Assembly: GCA_949825045.1 (NCBI GenBank)
Contig: OX463824.1
Coordinates: forward strand, 26,816,001-26,880,000
Direction of reading: 5' to 3'
DNA from: Argyresthia goedartella
Lineage: Eukaryota; Arthropoda; Insecta; Lepidoptera; Argyresthiidae
DNA length: 64,000 nt
The translations under genes were made by a program, and so were the position numbers. The first letter of the stretch is position 1; the number at the start of each line of letters is the position of its first letter. This document shows, in pieces, positions 1-10,588 of the stretch. The notes beneath the pieces were generated by a model. That model saw nothing but the letters and a program-made list of their open reading frames with translations. It was not told where the DNA came from and did no database searches.

Positions 1-437
1 TTGTTTACCTCTTGTCCTTGGGAAATCGCTTCATAAAAACGTAAAGCATGCAAAAGGCGACACTACATAAATACAGCAAAACAATTTATAGTGGATGAAC
101 GACACAGCTTTCTCACTTCGTCGGACAATAAGCAAAAGAGAATGAAAATATAAAATCTCCTTGAACCCTCGCAAGGCGAACCGTAATCATTCATACTACG
201 TTTCAAAGGGGTTTCCAGACGAAGGACCTGTTCAGTCGGAAAACGAGACAAGTCAACGGGTCTTCGCGTTTGACAATCTATACTTTTTTGTGTTCTTTTG
301 CCAGTGGTATAGTTATAACCTCAGATATATCTCGCGAATCAGGTGAGTCTCAAGAAAAATCAAATAAGGGGATAACTGTCGGGTGGTATTGAGTGAGAAA
401 ATCACTGGCATGCAGCTGAATTATTTACCTTAAATAC

Positions 438-939
438 TTTTATCTACACACGTATCATAAACCCTCTTTACTGCGTTCAAAAACCGCACGTTACGATCAG
501 CATTATGTTAAACTACTTGGTAAAAACTCGTTTCGTATCTGGAAAACTACACATAATGGTCATTATGTGTAGTTTTTCTACATATAATGACATTCAAATT
601 TCGAACGCCGACGCCCACCCGCGTGCCGTCCCTAGTTTGTCTGTGAAGTTGGTACTGACATTCAAATTTCGAACGCCGACGCCCGTCTGCGTGAAGTTGG
701 TACTAAAGAACAAGCTAAACAATTGCAGAACCACAATGCCGGTCAAACATGCGGTTCCTGAACACATCAAAGAGAGCTTATGATATGTGTGTAGATAAAC
801 TAGTGTATGTAACTGTACATAATTAGGCATTAAAACTCTCGAGTGATATTATTATGAAACTCGCCTTCAGCTCGTTTCATAAACCCACTCTCGAGTTTTA
901 ATGCCCTCCATTATGCAGCAGTCACATAAACTACTATTA
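438..939 (+). mobile_element. Foldback repeat family A, copy 1 (502 bp)
   Basis: Composite foldback with two stem-loops. The left one is bounded by TTTATCTACACACGTATCAT and its near-reverse-complement about 350 bp later. The right one pairs the sequence around 805-850 with the end of the element, through CTCGAG-containing arms. It contains a short hairpin at about 545-580 and a direct duplication of a segment that includes TTCGAACGCCGACGCCC. The copy at 30645-31146 has the same length and only about seven differences. No transposase is encoded, so it is non-autonomous. No target-site duplication is convincing. Short open frames inside it come from the repeat and are not genes. Confidence 0.8.
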
Positions 940-1234
940 CTTTATACTTTATTGCACAAAAACAGAAGATACAGATACATCAAAATCTCTAAAAAGAGAT
1001 TTCTTCCAGCAAACCTAGGATGGACAGAATACATGAACGAACAGGTAGACATATGTGCACAACGTTAAAATATTAAAATAATAAACTACTTTCTAATATG
1101 TACATAAATATATTATATCAATACAAATAGACAAAATTATACTACAAAATATAAATCAAATCAATATACTTACATAAGTCTAGCATGGATGAAAAAGATA
1201 TTGTTCTTTTAAGCGACTGTGTTGTCTTACGGCG

Positions 1235-1498
1235 TTATAAGCAGCGACTGAGCGTGAGATCTCCGAGGCCTATCCGAGGACAGAAATTCAAAACGATCTC
1301 GTAAGAAACGAGATAGCGAGGATTAAATAAGATGTTACAGAGGCAGATGAGGATATGAGAATCCCGACGAAGACGGATAGGGAGCCACTTTAACTCCCTG
1401 AGATACTCCGAGACGTAGTTATACTTGCGCAGGCCGAAGACAAACCGAATGCCGAGGTTTTGAAGTCGCTCGAATGTGTTCAGTTGCTCTTCATTCAT
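1235..1498 (-). pseudogene. LINE reverse transcriptase C-terminal fragment
   Basis: An 87-codon minus-strand frame reads like the region after the RT domain in CR1/Jockey-like LINEs: ERLQNLGIRFVFGLRKY, then LKWLPIRLRRDSHIL and a CNILFNP motif. It lacks the catalytic RT core and any 5' part, and it runs into a stop after the LTLSRCL stretch. It is therefore a dead fragment. Family-level assignment rests on recognition of the conserved C-terminal pattern, and clade is uncertain. Confidence 0.6.
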
Positions 1499-1557
1499 AC
1501 ATAACCATTACAGGCTCACACATAGGGTACTAATATTATAAACATCCGAGACCGCTT

Positions 1558-1985
1558 TCTTGGGGTTCCTCACCCGAAGGGTTCCTAACGGGACCCTTTT
1601 TTAGGATTCCTGAGGAACCCTATAATCCATCTATCCAACAGCGTGCTCTATCTGATAAACCGTTATTGGAAGGTAAATACTTGAAATGATTGCATAGTTT
1701 GTATTTCTATTGCCGCTATTGAATATTAAGAAATAATTATCTACGTGCGTAAAACTGAAGGTGATTCTCATTTAAGGACTCAACTACCATGGCATTTCTG
1801 GAAATGCCATTTCCCGTTATAGGTTTTGAATTGTATTACCATGACATAGGGTTCAAAATCGCATTTCACGTGCGTAAGCGCGGTAATGGACCGCTTAAGA
1901 GATTTCGATATATTTTTTGCGTTTTTTCTTGTACGATGAAACCTTTCATGTACGAGTCTGACTTGCACTTGACCGATGGTTTTGC
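1558..1985 (+). repeat. Degenerate 'GGGTTCC...GCACTTGACCG' repeat (family R)
   Basis: The start resembles the head of a repeat common in Lepidoptera (GGGTTCCTCACCCGAAGGG), and the end resembles its tail (TTTTTTCTTGTACG..., then GACTTGCACTTGACCG). The middle holds a pyrimidine-rich segment with TTTCTATTGCCGCTATT, which is also present in the better copy at 55668-56087. A near-palindrome spans 1789-1810. The copy is heavily diverged, so the extent is approximate. Confidence 0.5.
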
Positions 1986-2364
1986 TACGCGACCGGCATT
2001 CAAACCCGAGAACTCTCGCTAAAGATACAGAATCTCAACCGCCACGCCACTGAAGATACGCCAAATTGAACCACGAGTGAGCGCTCTCTCATGTTAATTT
2101 ATAAATATTAATGTATCAGACAGAGAAGAAACATAAATATGTATGAAAGCGTAAACGCAAGACCTGCATAAATAATACATCGGGGAATCTGTTTAGGCAA
2201 ATTAATAAAAGACGTATTTAATTTACTGGCATGATGGACGCGTTTTTCGGTCGTAGTTCCCGTCAAAAGAACTGGCCGCTTCGAATTTTATACGAAAAAA
2301 ACATAATTCTATTTTTGAATAAAATGAGCGAACCTGGTTACTTCTTGCTAGAATATTAGGCGTG

Positions 2365-2520
2365 CTAACCAGCTAACCTCATTTGAGGTTAATTATGCCA
2401 GTGTCAAGTGTATTTGAAAGATCACGTGACGTGTTTTTGCACGTAACCTCAGATGAATGGAACTCTTTGCCTCCAACTATGCCAGCGCCACCAATCGGGA
2501 GCCAAAGCAGGCAAAATTGC
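2365..2520 (+). repeat. Repeat family C, copy 1
   Basis: Shares an ordered set of motifs with the minus-strand copies at 8596-8765 and 53278-53430. These are an 18-bp palindrome (TAACCTCATTTGAGGTTA here and in copy 2), then GTGTCAAGTGTATTTGA, then GATCACGTGA, then a GCCAGCGCCA segment. No coding function is visible. The family may be a MITE or a LINE-derived 3' piece. Confidence 0.55.
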
Positions 2521-2762
2521 CATTGTCTTAAAAAATCCCCTTACAATATATTAGTACATTACTGCCGCGGTCTATGATGACTGCGTTGTTGGCAGCACTG
2601 TAGGTGGCCGAAAGCGCAGCTCCAGGCCTACACAGTGCGGTCAGCATTTTAGCCTTTGATGGACCAGCTGGAATACAGGCCGAGACCGAAGGCGGTGCGG
2701 ACAGAAAAGGCTGCTATGATGGCCAAGTTGGAAGGCCGACAATGAAGCTAAGCTAAAGCGAG

Positions 2763-3346
2763 GTTTTGACTATAAGAGTACTGTCGGACCGAGTGCGCTC
2801 GAATGACTGCTCGGATGATACTGGTACTGCGTAAACAAGTGATCCGTGCTCACCAGACATTGATATCCGATGAGAGTGAACTCGTACGCGGCTCCATTTT
2901 TACGAGCTGACTCGGATGTTTTTATAAAAACAAAATGGCGCCAACTAAAAAAAATAAAACGGAAGTAAAGAAAAAGTGGACAGAACGTGAAACTGTGAGC
3001 TTTGTGGAACTTTATGAAACCGGGGAAGTGTTGTGGAATGTTAGACTAAATGACTACAAAATCAAAGCACCCTGTTAATCACGCTTTGAAATCCAAAATC
3101 TGTCTTTTTTCTACTTTCCCTTTCACGGTTTTCTAATTTAGCCATTAACATATCTGCCACAATTTCTACACCTAGGAGTAACAAAGCAGTCGTCGACAGT
3201 TTGACTGTGCAAGGAGACAAATTCTATTTTGATCTAAAAACCAAAACCGTGTGAAAACCAAAATCCGAGTGGGCTCTTCTACGATCTAGCTCGGTAAGAG
3301 CTCGTACGAGCGCACTCGGTCCGAGAGTACTCTTATAGTGAAAAGC
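2763..3346. mobile_element. Element with ~37-bp inverted ends around a MADF-like fragment
   Basis: The left end at 2763-2800 and right end at 3308-3346 are inverted matches through TATAAGAGTACT, TCGGACCGAGTGCGCTCG and flanking bases. Between them is a short frame (2935-3078) resembling a MADF/Myb-like DNA-binding domain. PIF/Harbinger transposons carry such a second gene, so a Harbinger-like non-autonomous or decayed element is an inference. I could not define a clean 3-bp target duplication. Confidence 0.5.
2935..3078 (+). pseudogene. Truncated MADF/Myb-SANT-like protein fragment
   Basis: The frame starts at an ATG in the context CAAAATGGCG and ends after 47 codons. After a lysine-rich start it reads KKKWTERETVSFVELYE and LWNVRLNDYK. 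This resembles the N-terminal half of a MADF domain (Trp, then a FVELY-like helix, then LWN...DYK), a DNA-binding fold found in insect transcription factors and in transposon accessory proteins. The normal domain is about 85 residues, so the stop truncates it. It lies between inverted repeats, which suggests a transposon origin rather than a host gene. Confidence 0.5.
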
Positions 3347-3720
3347 CATCATAGAGTGGCGATCAGTGCAGTCATTACGGACTAAGCCTTGTGTTGTGCT
3401 TGTCTCAATAAATGCGGGTAAGTAATTCAAATTGAATTATCACGAAAATTGACGGAAGGGATGGAATATGGAAAAATTTAAAAAAAATCACCGCGCTTTG
3501 CTTTTGTTTCTTACCCACGTTTTTTTTTTTTTTTTAGAGTGAAATCATTTTGCACTTGAGCATTTTTTAAACAAAACTGGATAATGGAAAACAATAATGG
3601 ATTTTCACAGGAAATTGCTGGCGGCTAAAACTCTCCAGCAATGAATTTCTATACAACTTTAAGCATTTTTGAGTAGATATGTTTTATTGTTGTGTTGTTT
3701 TTTGCCGTTTGGGATTCATT

Positions 3721-3796
3721 CTTAGGGTTCCTTACCCGAAGGTTGCCAAACGGGCATTACTAAGCCTCCGCCGCCCGCCTGCCTGTCTGTCCGTCA
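3721..3796 (+). repeat. Family R head, interrupted by a retroelement tail
   Basis: AGGGTTCCTTACCCGAAGG followed by CCTGTCTGTCCGTC is the recognisable start of a family R repeat. The matching continuation (ACCGTAACAGG...AGAGAGTTGAAATTT, GTATTTCTGTTCCCGCTA) resumes at about 4437-4495. The 640 bp in between are foreign. Confidence 0.55.
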
Positions 3797-4017
3797 TGAA
3801 ATAGAAATAGAAATAGAAATAGAAATAGAAATAGAAATAGAAATAGAAATAGAAATAGAAATAGAAATAGAAATAGAAATAGAAATAGAAATAGAAATAG
3901 AAATAGAAATAGAAATAGAAATAGAAATAGAAATAGAAATAGAAATAGAAATAGAAATAGAAATATAAATAGAAATAGAAATAGAAATTTAAATAGAAAT
4001 AGAAATAGAAATATAAA
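3797..4017. repeat. Hexanucleotide microsatellite (GAAATA)n
   Basis: About 36 tandem copies of a GAAATA unit, nearly pure, with a few A-to-T variants at the downstream end. On the minus strand it reads (TATTTC)n and follows a TTAATAAAGTCATTT segment, which suits the 3' tail of a retroelement. It generates an open Phe/Leu repeat frame that is not a gene. Confidence 0.9.
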
Positions 4018-4400
4018 TGACTTTATTAACACACATTATACAGTAGAGACAATTGATTATTACACGGTCATAGTGTTAATAGGACCCGGCTCAGCAATGC
4101 TGAGCTCAGACGGGTCTCAGCTCAGCGCTGGTTTTCAGCCGGACCTTCGGAACACAGGACTACCACATACACACATAATTATAATAACAGCAAACTAAAG
4201 AACAACAATAAAGAAAACAATTTAACCCTTCCAAATACGTTTGCATGAGCTTTTAAACAGTAATAAAAATAAAAATAAATTATGAATGAGAAAAATAAAA
4301 ATAATGACGCTTGAATAGGCTTAAGCTGAAAATTAAGCTTAGCTTAAAATTAAGCTTAGCTTAGCACACACACATATGAACACTATTGTTATAGCAGAAT
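4018..4400 (-). mobile_element. Probable LINE 3'-UTR fragment inserted in a family R repeat
   Basis: On the minus strand this segment holds the G/C-rich stretch with GAGCTCAGCATTGCTGAGCC and then an AT-rich end with an AATAAA-like signal, followed directly by the (TATTTC)n array. It separates the two halves of a family R repeat, as expected of a 5'-truncated retroelement insertion. No RT coding sequence is left, so the LINE assignment is inference. Confidence 0.4.
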
Positions 4401-4436
4401 ATTTTATTGTAAGGGTAGGGGTTTTTTATTTTATAT

Positions 4437-4495
4437 GAACCGTAACAGGTAGAGAGTTGAAATTTACACCGAATGTGTATTTCTGTTCCCGCTAC
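4437..4495 (+). repeat. Family R body, right half of the interrupted copy
   Basis: GAGAGTTGAAATTTACACC and GTATTTCTGTTCCCGCTA match the internal part of the copy at 55668-56087 (GAGAGTTGAAATTTTCACA, GTATTTCTGTTGCCGCTA). The stretch from here to 5400 contains nothing else I recognise. Confidence 0.5.
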
Positions 4496-5410
4496 GGCAA
4501 AAAATAATAAACTAGACGCATATTTAAAAAAAATAAGGGGTCGCCTTGTAAGAAACAGGATTTTTTTCGTTGTTTTCTTGGACCGTGTTACGGAATCTCT
4601 CGTGTGCGACTGTGAAACGTTTTTTCTTGGACGATAGAACGGAAATCTTCAAGTGTACTTGACCTGTTTTATATATCTCCTAATATCGATGATGGCAAAC
4701 ATTGTGATCGTGACCATTCGGGGACCATTCGGGGACCATTTTTTTAGATGAGGCGTTGGCTTAGCCCCCTGTGACGCAAAATGGAGAACTGAGTTTTTAA
4801 CAAAACGTGGGACTAGTAAGCCTCCTACTAGCTGTTTGTTAGTTTATCACCTAAAATTTCATTCTTGTATTGGTCTTTTCCCCCTCTTATTAGGTGTTGA
4901 TTTAGACATTTATAACAATTGGTCCATTTTCTTAAATGTTCGCTTATCGGCGTAGAATTGTGTAACTTGCTAATTGTGTGGGTAACAGCTTTTACAACGA
5001 CATTTGAAAGCAGAGAATAGACTCGTTAGACACTTTTTATCCCAGACAAGATGATGAGCAAATGCTCTTATGTCTTAAATGCAACTGTTTCAGCTTCAAT
5101 CATGTCTCAGGAGTTTTTCGTTGCTTAGAGACAAAAACTGAATAGTACATTATTATAATATTAAAGTGCTTATTTCGTATGGACACCAACTCGCGTGGTT
5201 GGACATGGCTCAATCCTCGGCACATTAATGGACTTCATCTGATATCATTTATGTTAGTATCTAGTGAATGTTGTACGTATTGCCTTAAAATGACAAGAGA
5301 AATCAGATGAAAAGTTAGTGTCGAAAGATACAAATCGAGTTAGCACTTATATAAAGTCCAAAGAGGTTGAATGTGTATGCCTTGAAAGTTGAAACTTTTT
5401 TGTATGGAAG

Positions 5411-5996
5411 CTGGCATATCGACCCGCCGCTATTTCGTTTTTTTTTTAAATCTTGGCACACGATAATAGTTGTATATATGGGGTAGAAGACACATAGACG
5501 GACAATAAATGTCTAGTAACATGGAACCCAAAATATCGCGAGATACTTCGACATAATACAACGTTTCATTGCGATGCGACGCGATGTAGCAGATAAATAA
5601 TTAATTATCGTAGTAGTATTCTCGTGCTCCTAGTAGTATGTTAAGTATCGACTCTTTTCCTATAAACAGTAATAATAATAATCAACCTGGGAACTATTAT
5701 TTGTATACAGCCTGTCTTTTTTTAAGATAGTCATTGTACTCATATATCGATCTTTACCTCCAAATATCTCGGTAATTTGACACTTTGGGGTACCATGTTA
5801 CCCATTTATTTTGTTCGTCTATGTGTCTTCTACACATACATATAAAATACTTACGCACAAAGTTTGTAGTTGTACTTAGTTTGAGTATTTATAGAATAAC
5901 ACAGATTAACAAATGCTTACGACTTGGGAAAGAGATCCCGCGTTTTCATCCTGCGTCGCTATTTGAAAAAAAAATGGTGGCGGGTCGATATGCCAG
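5411..5996. mobile_element. Foldback element, 586 bp, imperfect long inverted arms
   Basis: Left end CTGGCATATCGACCCGCC and right end GGCGGGTCGATATGCCAG are exact inverted matches. Inner parts of the arms also match: the A/T run next to CGCTATTT, the GTAGAAGACACATAGACG segment near 5480, and its inverse near 5815. A GGTACCATGTTACCC segment pairs with GTAACATGGAACCC. No protein is supported. It is probably a MITE or foldback. Confidence 0.65.
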
Positions 5997-6165
5997 ATCG
6001 GTTCTATCCCCTTTGTGCTAAGTCCTTCTCTATTGCATCATTGATCTTATATTTATTTAATAATATTTTATTGCTTGTATTTTCCTCGTGCTGTTCATCT
6101 AGGGTCAACGGCGAAGGGTTTTTTGTATGGAATGTAGAATCTTTGGATAAAGTTTAAATTGAAAT

Positions 6166-6633
6166 AATAGTAGTTTATGTGACTGCTACATAATGGAGGG
6201 CATTAATACTCGAGTTTGGCTCGTTTCATAATAATATCACTCGAGAGTTTTAATGCCTTATTATGTTCAGTTACGTACACTAGTTTATCTACACACATAT
6301 CATAAGCTCTCTTTGATGTGTTCAGGAACCGCATGTTTGACCGGCATTGTGGCTCTGCAGTTGTTTAGCTTGTTCTGTAGGACCAACTTCGGGCGTCGGC
6401 GTTCGAAATTTGAATGTCAGTACCAACTTCACAGACAAACTGAGGGCGGCACGAGGCGGGCGTCGGCGTTCGATATTTGAATGCCATAATGTGTAGAAAA
6501 ATTACACATAATGGTCTTAATGTGTAATTTTTCAGATAAGAAATGAGTTTTTACCAAGTAGAACTTTATGCTGATCGTAACGTGCGATTTTTGTGCGCAG
6601 TAAAGAGGGTTTATGATACGTGTGTAGATAAAA
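6166..6633 (-). mobile_element. Foldback repeat family A, copy 2
   Basis: Reverse-orientation copy running from AATAGTAGTTTATGTGACTG to GTGTGTAGATAAAAT. It keeps the CTCGAG foldback, the TTCGAACGCCGACGCCC duplication and the hairpin near 6490-6530. It is more diverged from copies 1 and 5 than those are from each other. Confidence 0.75.
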
Positions 6634-6705
6634 TATCTTATCGAGCATAAATAATGACCAAAACTGAGATTTGATTTTTAATATTCATTGATTCTCACTA
6701 CTTAT

Positions 6706-7133
6706 ATGGCTTGGCTCTATACATTCTATCTCTATAGATTCTACGATAACTTTGAAGGAAATTCATAGAGTATGAAACATCTCTAAGAATGAAGTAAAAA
6801 AAGAATTCAGCGAATCGATAAACTAATATCGCTCCTCTGGACTTACAAGGAAAAACTTTGTAATGTTTTTGAAGTTTTTTCATTGCTCCACTTTTCCAAG
6901 TGTTATCTTCAAGCGTGATTTTATAAGCAATTTCCTCAAGGAAAATCATATTTATGGAGTTCCGTCAGTATATTTATTTTCTTTAAAAATACAGACTTTT
7001 AATTAGCAGAAAAACTTTTCTAACTTACTTACCGTCCATTTTCCTTGCGAGTATTCTGGGGCTGAGATGAGTTTTCTCCATTTTTCTCCATCCATGGCCA
7101 TCGTTTGGGGAGTCATTATTCCAGTGACAAATG
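6706..7133 (-). pseudogene. Candidate host exons, probably a broken gene
   Basis: Minus-strand exon-like block 7133-7033 encodes 33 codons, including MAMDGEKWRKLISAPEYSQ, and ends at a strong donor, GTAAGTAAG. A second block, about 6950-6847, reads EEIAYKITLEDNTWKSGAM and HYKVFP and ends at GTAAGT. A 64-nt gap with a T-rich tract ends in CTTAG at 6783, followed by a third block with YSMNFLQSYRRIYRDRMYR and a stop at about 6706. Reading frames do not join cleanly: the second block needs a frame change near 6940, and the third join produces a stop. I do not recognise the family. It could be a decayed host gene or chance splice signals in transposon DNA. Confidence 0.35.
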
Positions 7134-7139
7134 CTATGG

Positions 7140-8590
7140 ATCCGTGAAGTTTAGTCACAGTAAAAAATTACACAATTTATCGTATCGTTTAATGATAAAA
7201 GAACCCATACGTAAACTGCAACTCACGCTTAGCCATTTCCTTTCATCGCCACGCCAACGAAATTGCTTTCAAAAAACCGCTCAAAACCTGTAAGCGACTA
7301 GATAGTACCTACAACCTTAAATTTTCTGCGTTGGCAAGACCATCGCACTATCTCTGAAAGGAAGTGGCCATTCACATGCTGGAAACGGCTGAAAAGGCTC
7401 TCCAACGTTTTCCAGGAAAATAGTTACCAGCCAGTAGTGAATGATAACGTTTATGGGGGCGGCTATTGAAAGAAAGGTTTTAGAAAAAAAAAACTATGTG
7501 CACGCCCTTGGGCCAGTGTGTAGATGGGATGAGTTTGCTAGCTCATTCAAGTAATATGCAAATTGCTTTAAAAATATCTGCTTTTTGTTATTTTTGATCA
7601 AACACATGCCTACTTTGGTAAATGTAAGGTTTTTGCGTACATAAATTAAACTTATTTTCTAAAATATAATGTATGTACGCAAGAACCCTACAACATTTTC
7701 CAAACTTAGCGATAGCTGTAATGTTAACCTAAGAAATAATCACAGACTACTTGCGCCCCGGTTTAGACTCGCGAAGGTTGGCAATTATTTCAAGGGTCAG
7801 TGCATTGCAGTGCACCACAAGATAACTCTAGATCTTGAAATTGCTATTTGAGCAATTTAAAAACCATGTTAAAGCGACTTTATCGAAAAAGGGATATTAC
7901 AATCTTCAAGATTACTTATAAGACGTGACTGTATGGGGTCAATTTGGCTCAACACGAACCTTGCTGTTAATAATTTTGTAATTATTTATATTATTATTAA
8001 ATATGATATTTCATATTATAATATTTGTATTAGTTAAGCACAAGCAATTTTTAAAAGAGATCTAAACATCAATCTATGGGAGTTTCTACGCTTCTCCCAC
8101 AGTGGTCCAATATTGAGAAGTGACAAAAAATGACGATTGCTAAGTATATGTAAATATCTACAGTAATAAAGACATTTAGAATTCAGAATTTGGAATACAT
8201 ACTTCTATAGATTCTCTCAGAAAAGGCACTAATGCAGCTTTGGGTTAATAGATAAAATTAATCTATCGATCGACAATTTCTTCATTTCTTTATATAAAAT
8301 CTTCGGCTTAAGCCGCTATCCTAATTAATATCGGTCTTAGGCGTGGTCCCTTTTGAAAAAGTTGTAAGGGTACAGAGAACGGAGTGAGCCGGAAGTGACG
8401 TCATGCTTGAGTTTTATAATTATTTACACAGGCTGTATGATGAATTGATGATAAACTAAATTCAATATCGCGCCATCGAAAGGCCACTTCATCGGTTTAC
8501 TGAGGCCATAAAGTAAATTCACGTGTGACTTGACTCTCAGCTCATCCGCTCTCTGCACACATACAACTTCATTCGGCCGTGCAACCACCA
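7140..8590. other. No recognisable gene (7.1-8.6 kb)
   Basis: AT-rich sequence without long frames or repeats that match other parts of the window. I see nothing to annotate. Confidence 0.5.
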
Positions 8591-8595
8591 ATGTA

Positions 8596-8765
8596 CGCCT
8601 GATGTCAATAGCAGCTAAGTCCGCCTTTGCTCCCGCTGGATGGCGCTGGCGTATTCGGGGGCATAGAGTTTCATTCCCCTGAAGCTAGGTTCAAACGCAC
8701 CTCAAGTGATCTCTCAAATACACTTGACACTGGAAAAATTAACCTCAAATGAGGTTAGCACACCG
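8596..8765 (-). repeat. Repeat family C, copy 2
   Basis: Reverse-orientation match to 2365-2520. It contains TAACCTCAAATGAGGTTAG, CAAATACACTTGACACTGG and a GGATGGCGCTGGCG segment in the mirrored order. About 40 bp further on, CAGCGCCATCTGCAATGATC (8812 onwards) is shared with the third locus at about 53940. Confidence 0.55.
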
Positions 8766-9060
8766 TATATGATAGCAAGAAGCAAATATAATTTGGAAAC
8801 GTTGATAATGAGACACCAGCGCCATCTGCAATGATCTTTTGAGATAATGAACCATTTGGAAAGCGCCTTGAGCACTACCACGAAATCTATCGCGGTTTTA
8901 TGTTTTTTTTTTGCCTCAAGATACTGTTCTCTAGCACAGATGCTGACATGGAGTAAAAGTATCAATTTAATAGCCACATTAACACATCCTTACCACACAG
9001 TGCATTCTAGACATAAACGTAATGACTGATGCAATAATAATTTTATAACGGTTCAGTTTA

Positions 9061-9190
9061 CTGCTTCACTTTTACGACTCTAGCATGTTATCAGGACTTT
9101 TACCGAAAAGCATAAATTAAATTCTAAATCAAAAAGTTGACCTTTTTGATTTAGAATTTATTTATCATGAGAGTAAAAAAGAAAGCAGAG
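9061..9190. repeat. Foldback hairpin with 19-bp perfect arms
   Basis: Arms 9118-9136 and 9142-9160 are perfectly complementary around a 5-nt loop. Pairing continues outward imperfectly to CTGCTT at 9061 and AAGCAG at about 9183, with an extra 23 nt in the left arm. Likely a small foldback MITE. Confidence 0.6.
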
Positions 9191-9370
9191 TAGTGGTGGG
9201 AGACCCTAGGAAGATGTATGATTGTGTTTGAGGTGTTTATTTAGGCTTGTGTTTAAACGATTACCACAAATTCGAAAATTTACTACCAATAAATTTGAAA
9301 TGACTGCAAGAATTGGTAAATGATCACCAAATTGTGGTTGGACAAATGATCACCAAACTTCTTTTTATAT

Positions 9371-9512
9371 TTTGTGTACTTAAGTTTATGTTTTAAGTAT
9401 GTTTTGTAGTTCTTATATGTTCAACCTAAAACGAAGGATAAAGGGGGCTTCACTTCGCTCACCCCCTTCACCTAAGCTACCGCAGTATTTTGCCCTGATA
9501 TTTTCTGCACTT
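9371..9512 (-). repeat. Core module K, copy 1
   Basis: Minus-strand copy of the module found in several MITEs. It contains, in order, the equivalents of GCAAAATACTGCGGTAGC, TTAGGTGAAGG, a G-run/C-run hairpin around GAGCGAAGTGAAG, TTTATCCTTCG, and GAACATATAAGAACTAC. The terminal repeats normally outside it are not obvious here, so this is a partial copy. Confidence 0.6.
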
Positions 9513-9572
9513 TTGGTGATTTTGGGTAAAAAAATATATTTTGATGATCATTTTAATTGTTCTTGTTTATTT

Positions 9573-9615
9573 ATAGGCGTTTCCTCGTGATGTTTTCCAT
9601 CATCATGAAGCATTG
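9573..9615. repeat. Short lepidopteran-SINE-like motif
   Basis: GTTTCCTCGTGATGTTTTCC resembles a segment common in tRNA-derived lepidopteran SINEs, also present near 18175, 26040 and 34270. Only this motif is preserved. Confidence 0.35.
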
Positions 9616-10093
9616 ATAATTCACGGGGCTGCTGCCCGTGGTCTCTGCCAGCCCGGAAAGGTGTGACGCTACAATTGCAGTTCCTACCGAGCGAACGAGA
9701 TAGCAAGCGTATTATATAATTATCGCTGTATCGCTCATCCGCGTCGTAACTGCACTCGATGTCTCGCTCACACACTCACGCGACACTTCTGATGCGGTCG
9801 GATGCAACCATCACCTTGTGTTAGTGTAATCAGGAAAATGTTCACAACATTTTTAAAAAATAATAATTTTCACTATGCATAAAGACCCCGTGACAGTAGC
9901 GGCCATATTGCAATTTTGGGCATGACAGTTCAGAGTTAAAATAAGTAGGAAAACAAAGCCCACGTTTTCACGATCATTCCATTACATTCTCTTGTTCAAA
10001 ATAGAGTTGTCTCGTACCGCCCCGGGCAAGTCCGTGAATTATCCATTGCGCCGCGACCTTGTCGTTAAAAAGCAGTAATCAAATCCTCACAGT

Positions 10094-10347
10094 GACCCAA
10101 ATGGCCAAGCCGGCAGTGGCCCTACCTACGAAGCCAAGGGTCCCGGGTTCGAGTCCCGGTGGGGGCAAATATTTGTTTGATGAGAACGGGTTTTTGTACC
10201 CTAGTCATGGTTGTTTATCTATCTAAGTATCTATCTATATAAGTATGTGTATCGTTGTCTAGTACCCAAGATACAGGGAATCCTAGTTTGGGGCTAGATC
10301 AATGAGTGTAAATAGTGCCCAAGTTACTATTATTATTATTATTATTA
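10094..10347 (+). mobile_element. tRNA-derived SINE, family 1, copy 1
   Basis: The head has tRNA-like internal promoter boxes (box B-like GGTTCGAGTCCCGG). The body has TTTGATGAGAACGG, GTATCGTTGTCTAGTACCC and GATACAGGGAATCCTAG, and the tail is (ATT)n. It would be transcribed by RNA polymerase III and mobilised by a LINE in trans. The window holds eleven copies of this family. Confidence 0.85.
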
Positions 10348-10588
10348 CTCTAACGGTCACGGTCAGAAGGTGCCATTTTCCCGTTATAGATTTTGGCATG
10401 ATGTTCAAAGTCGGTCCATGGGTCGAAATGTTAAACGACTGAAAAAAAAAGTCTAGGGTATTTCATTATGTTACAAACTTATTCATTTGGTTTCATGGAG
10501 TGTGGAAGTAGCTGTAACAATTAATTTGTAAACTAGATTCTTCACCTAAAATTTAAACTATTATTTTTTCACTGAAATTAGGCTAGTA

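Noticed and set aside
505..830. Overlapping 78- and 92-codon frames, repeated at 30712-31037 and in other family A copies
   Set aside because: They arise on both strands of a palindromic repeat and change or break between copies.
3760..4032. 90-codon minus-strand frame rich in Phe/Leu
   Set aside because: It is the translation of the hexanucleotide microsatellite, not a protein-coding gene.
10130..10170. tRNA-like segments with GGTTCGAGTCCCGG (also at 16985, 20925, 25390, 43860, 47740, 53785, 59105, 60055)
   Set aside because: They are heads of SINEs, followed by a conserved SINE body and (ATT)n tail, and lack normal tRNA ends; not tRNA genes.
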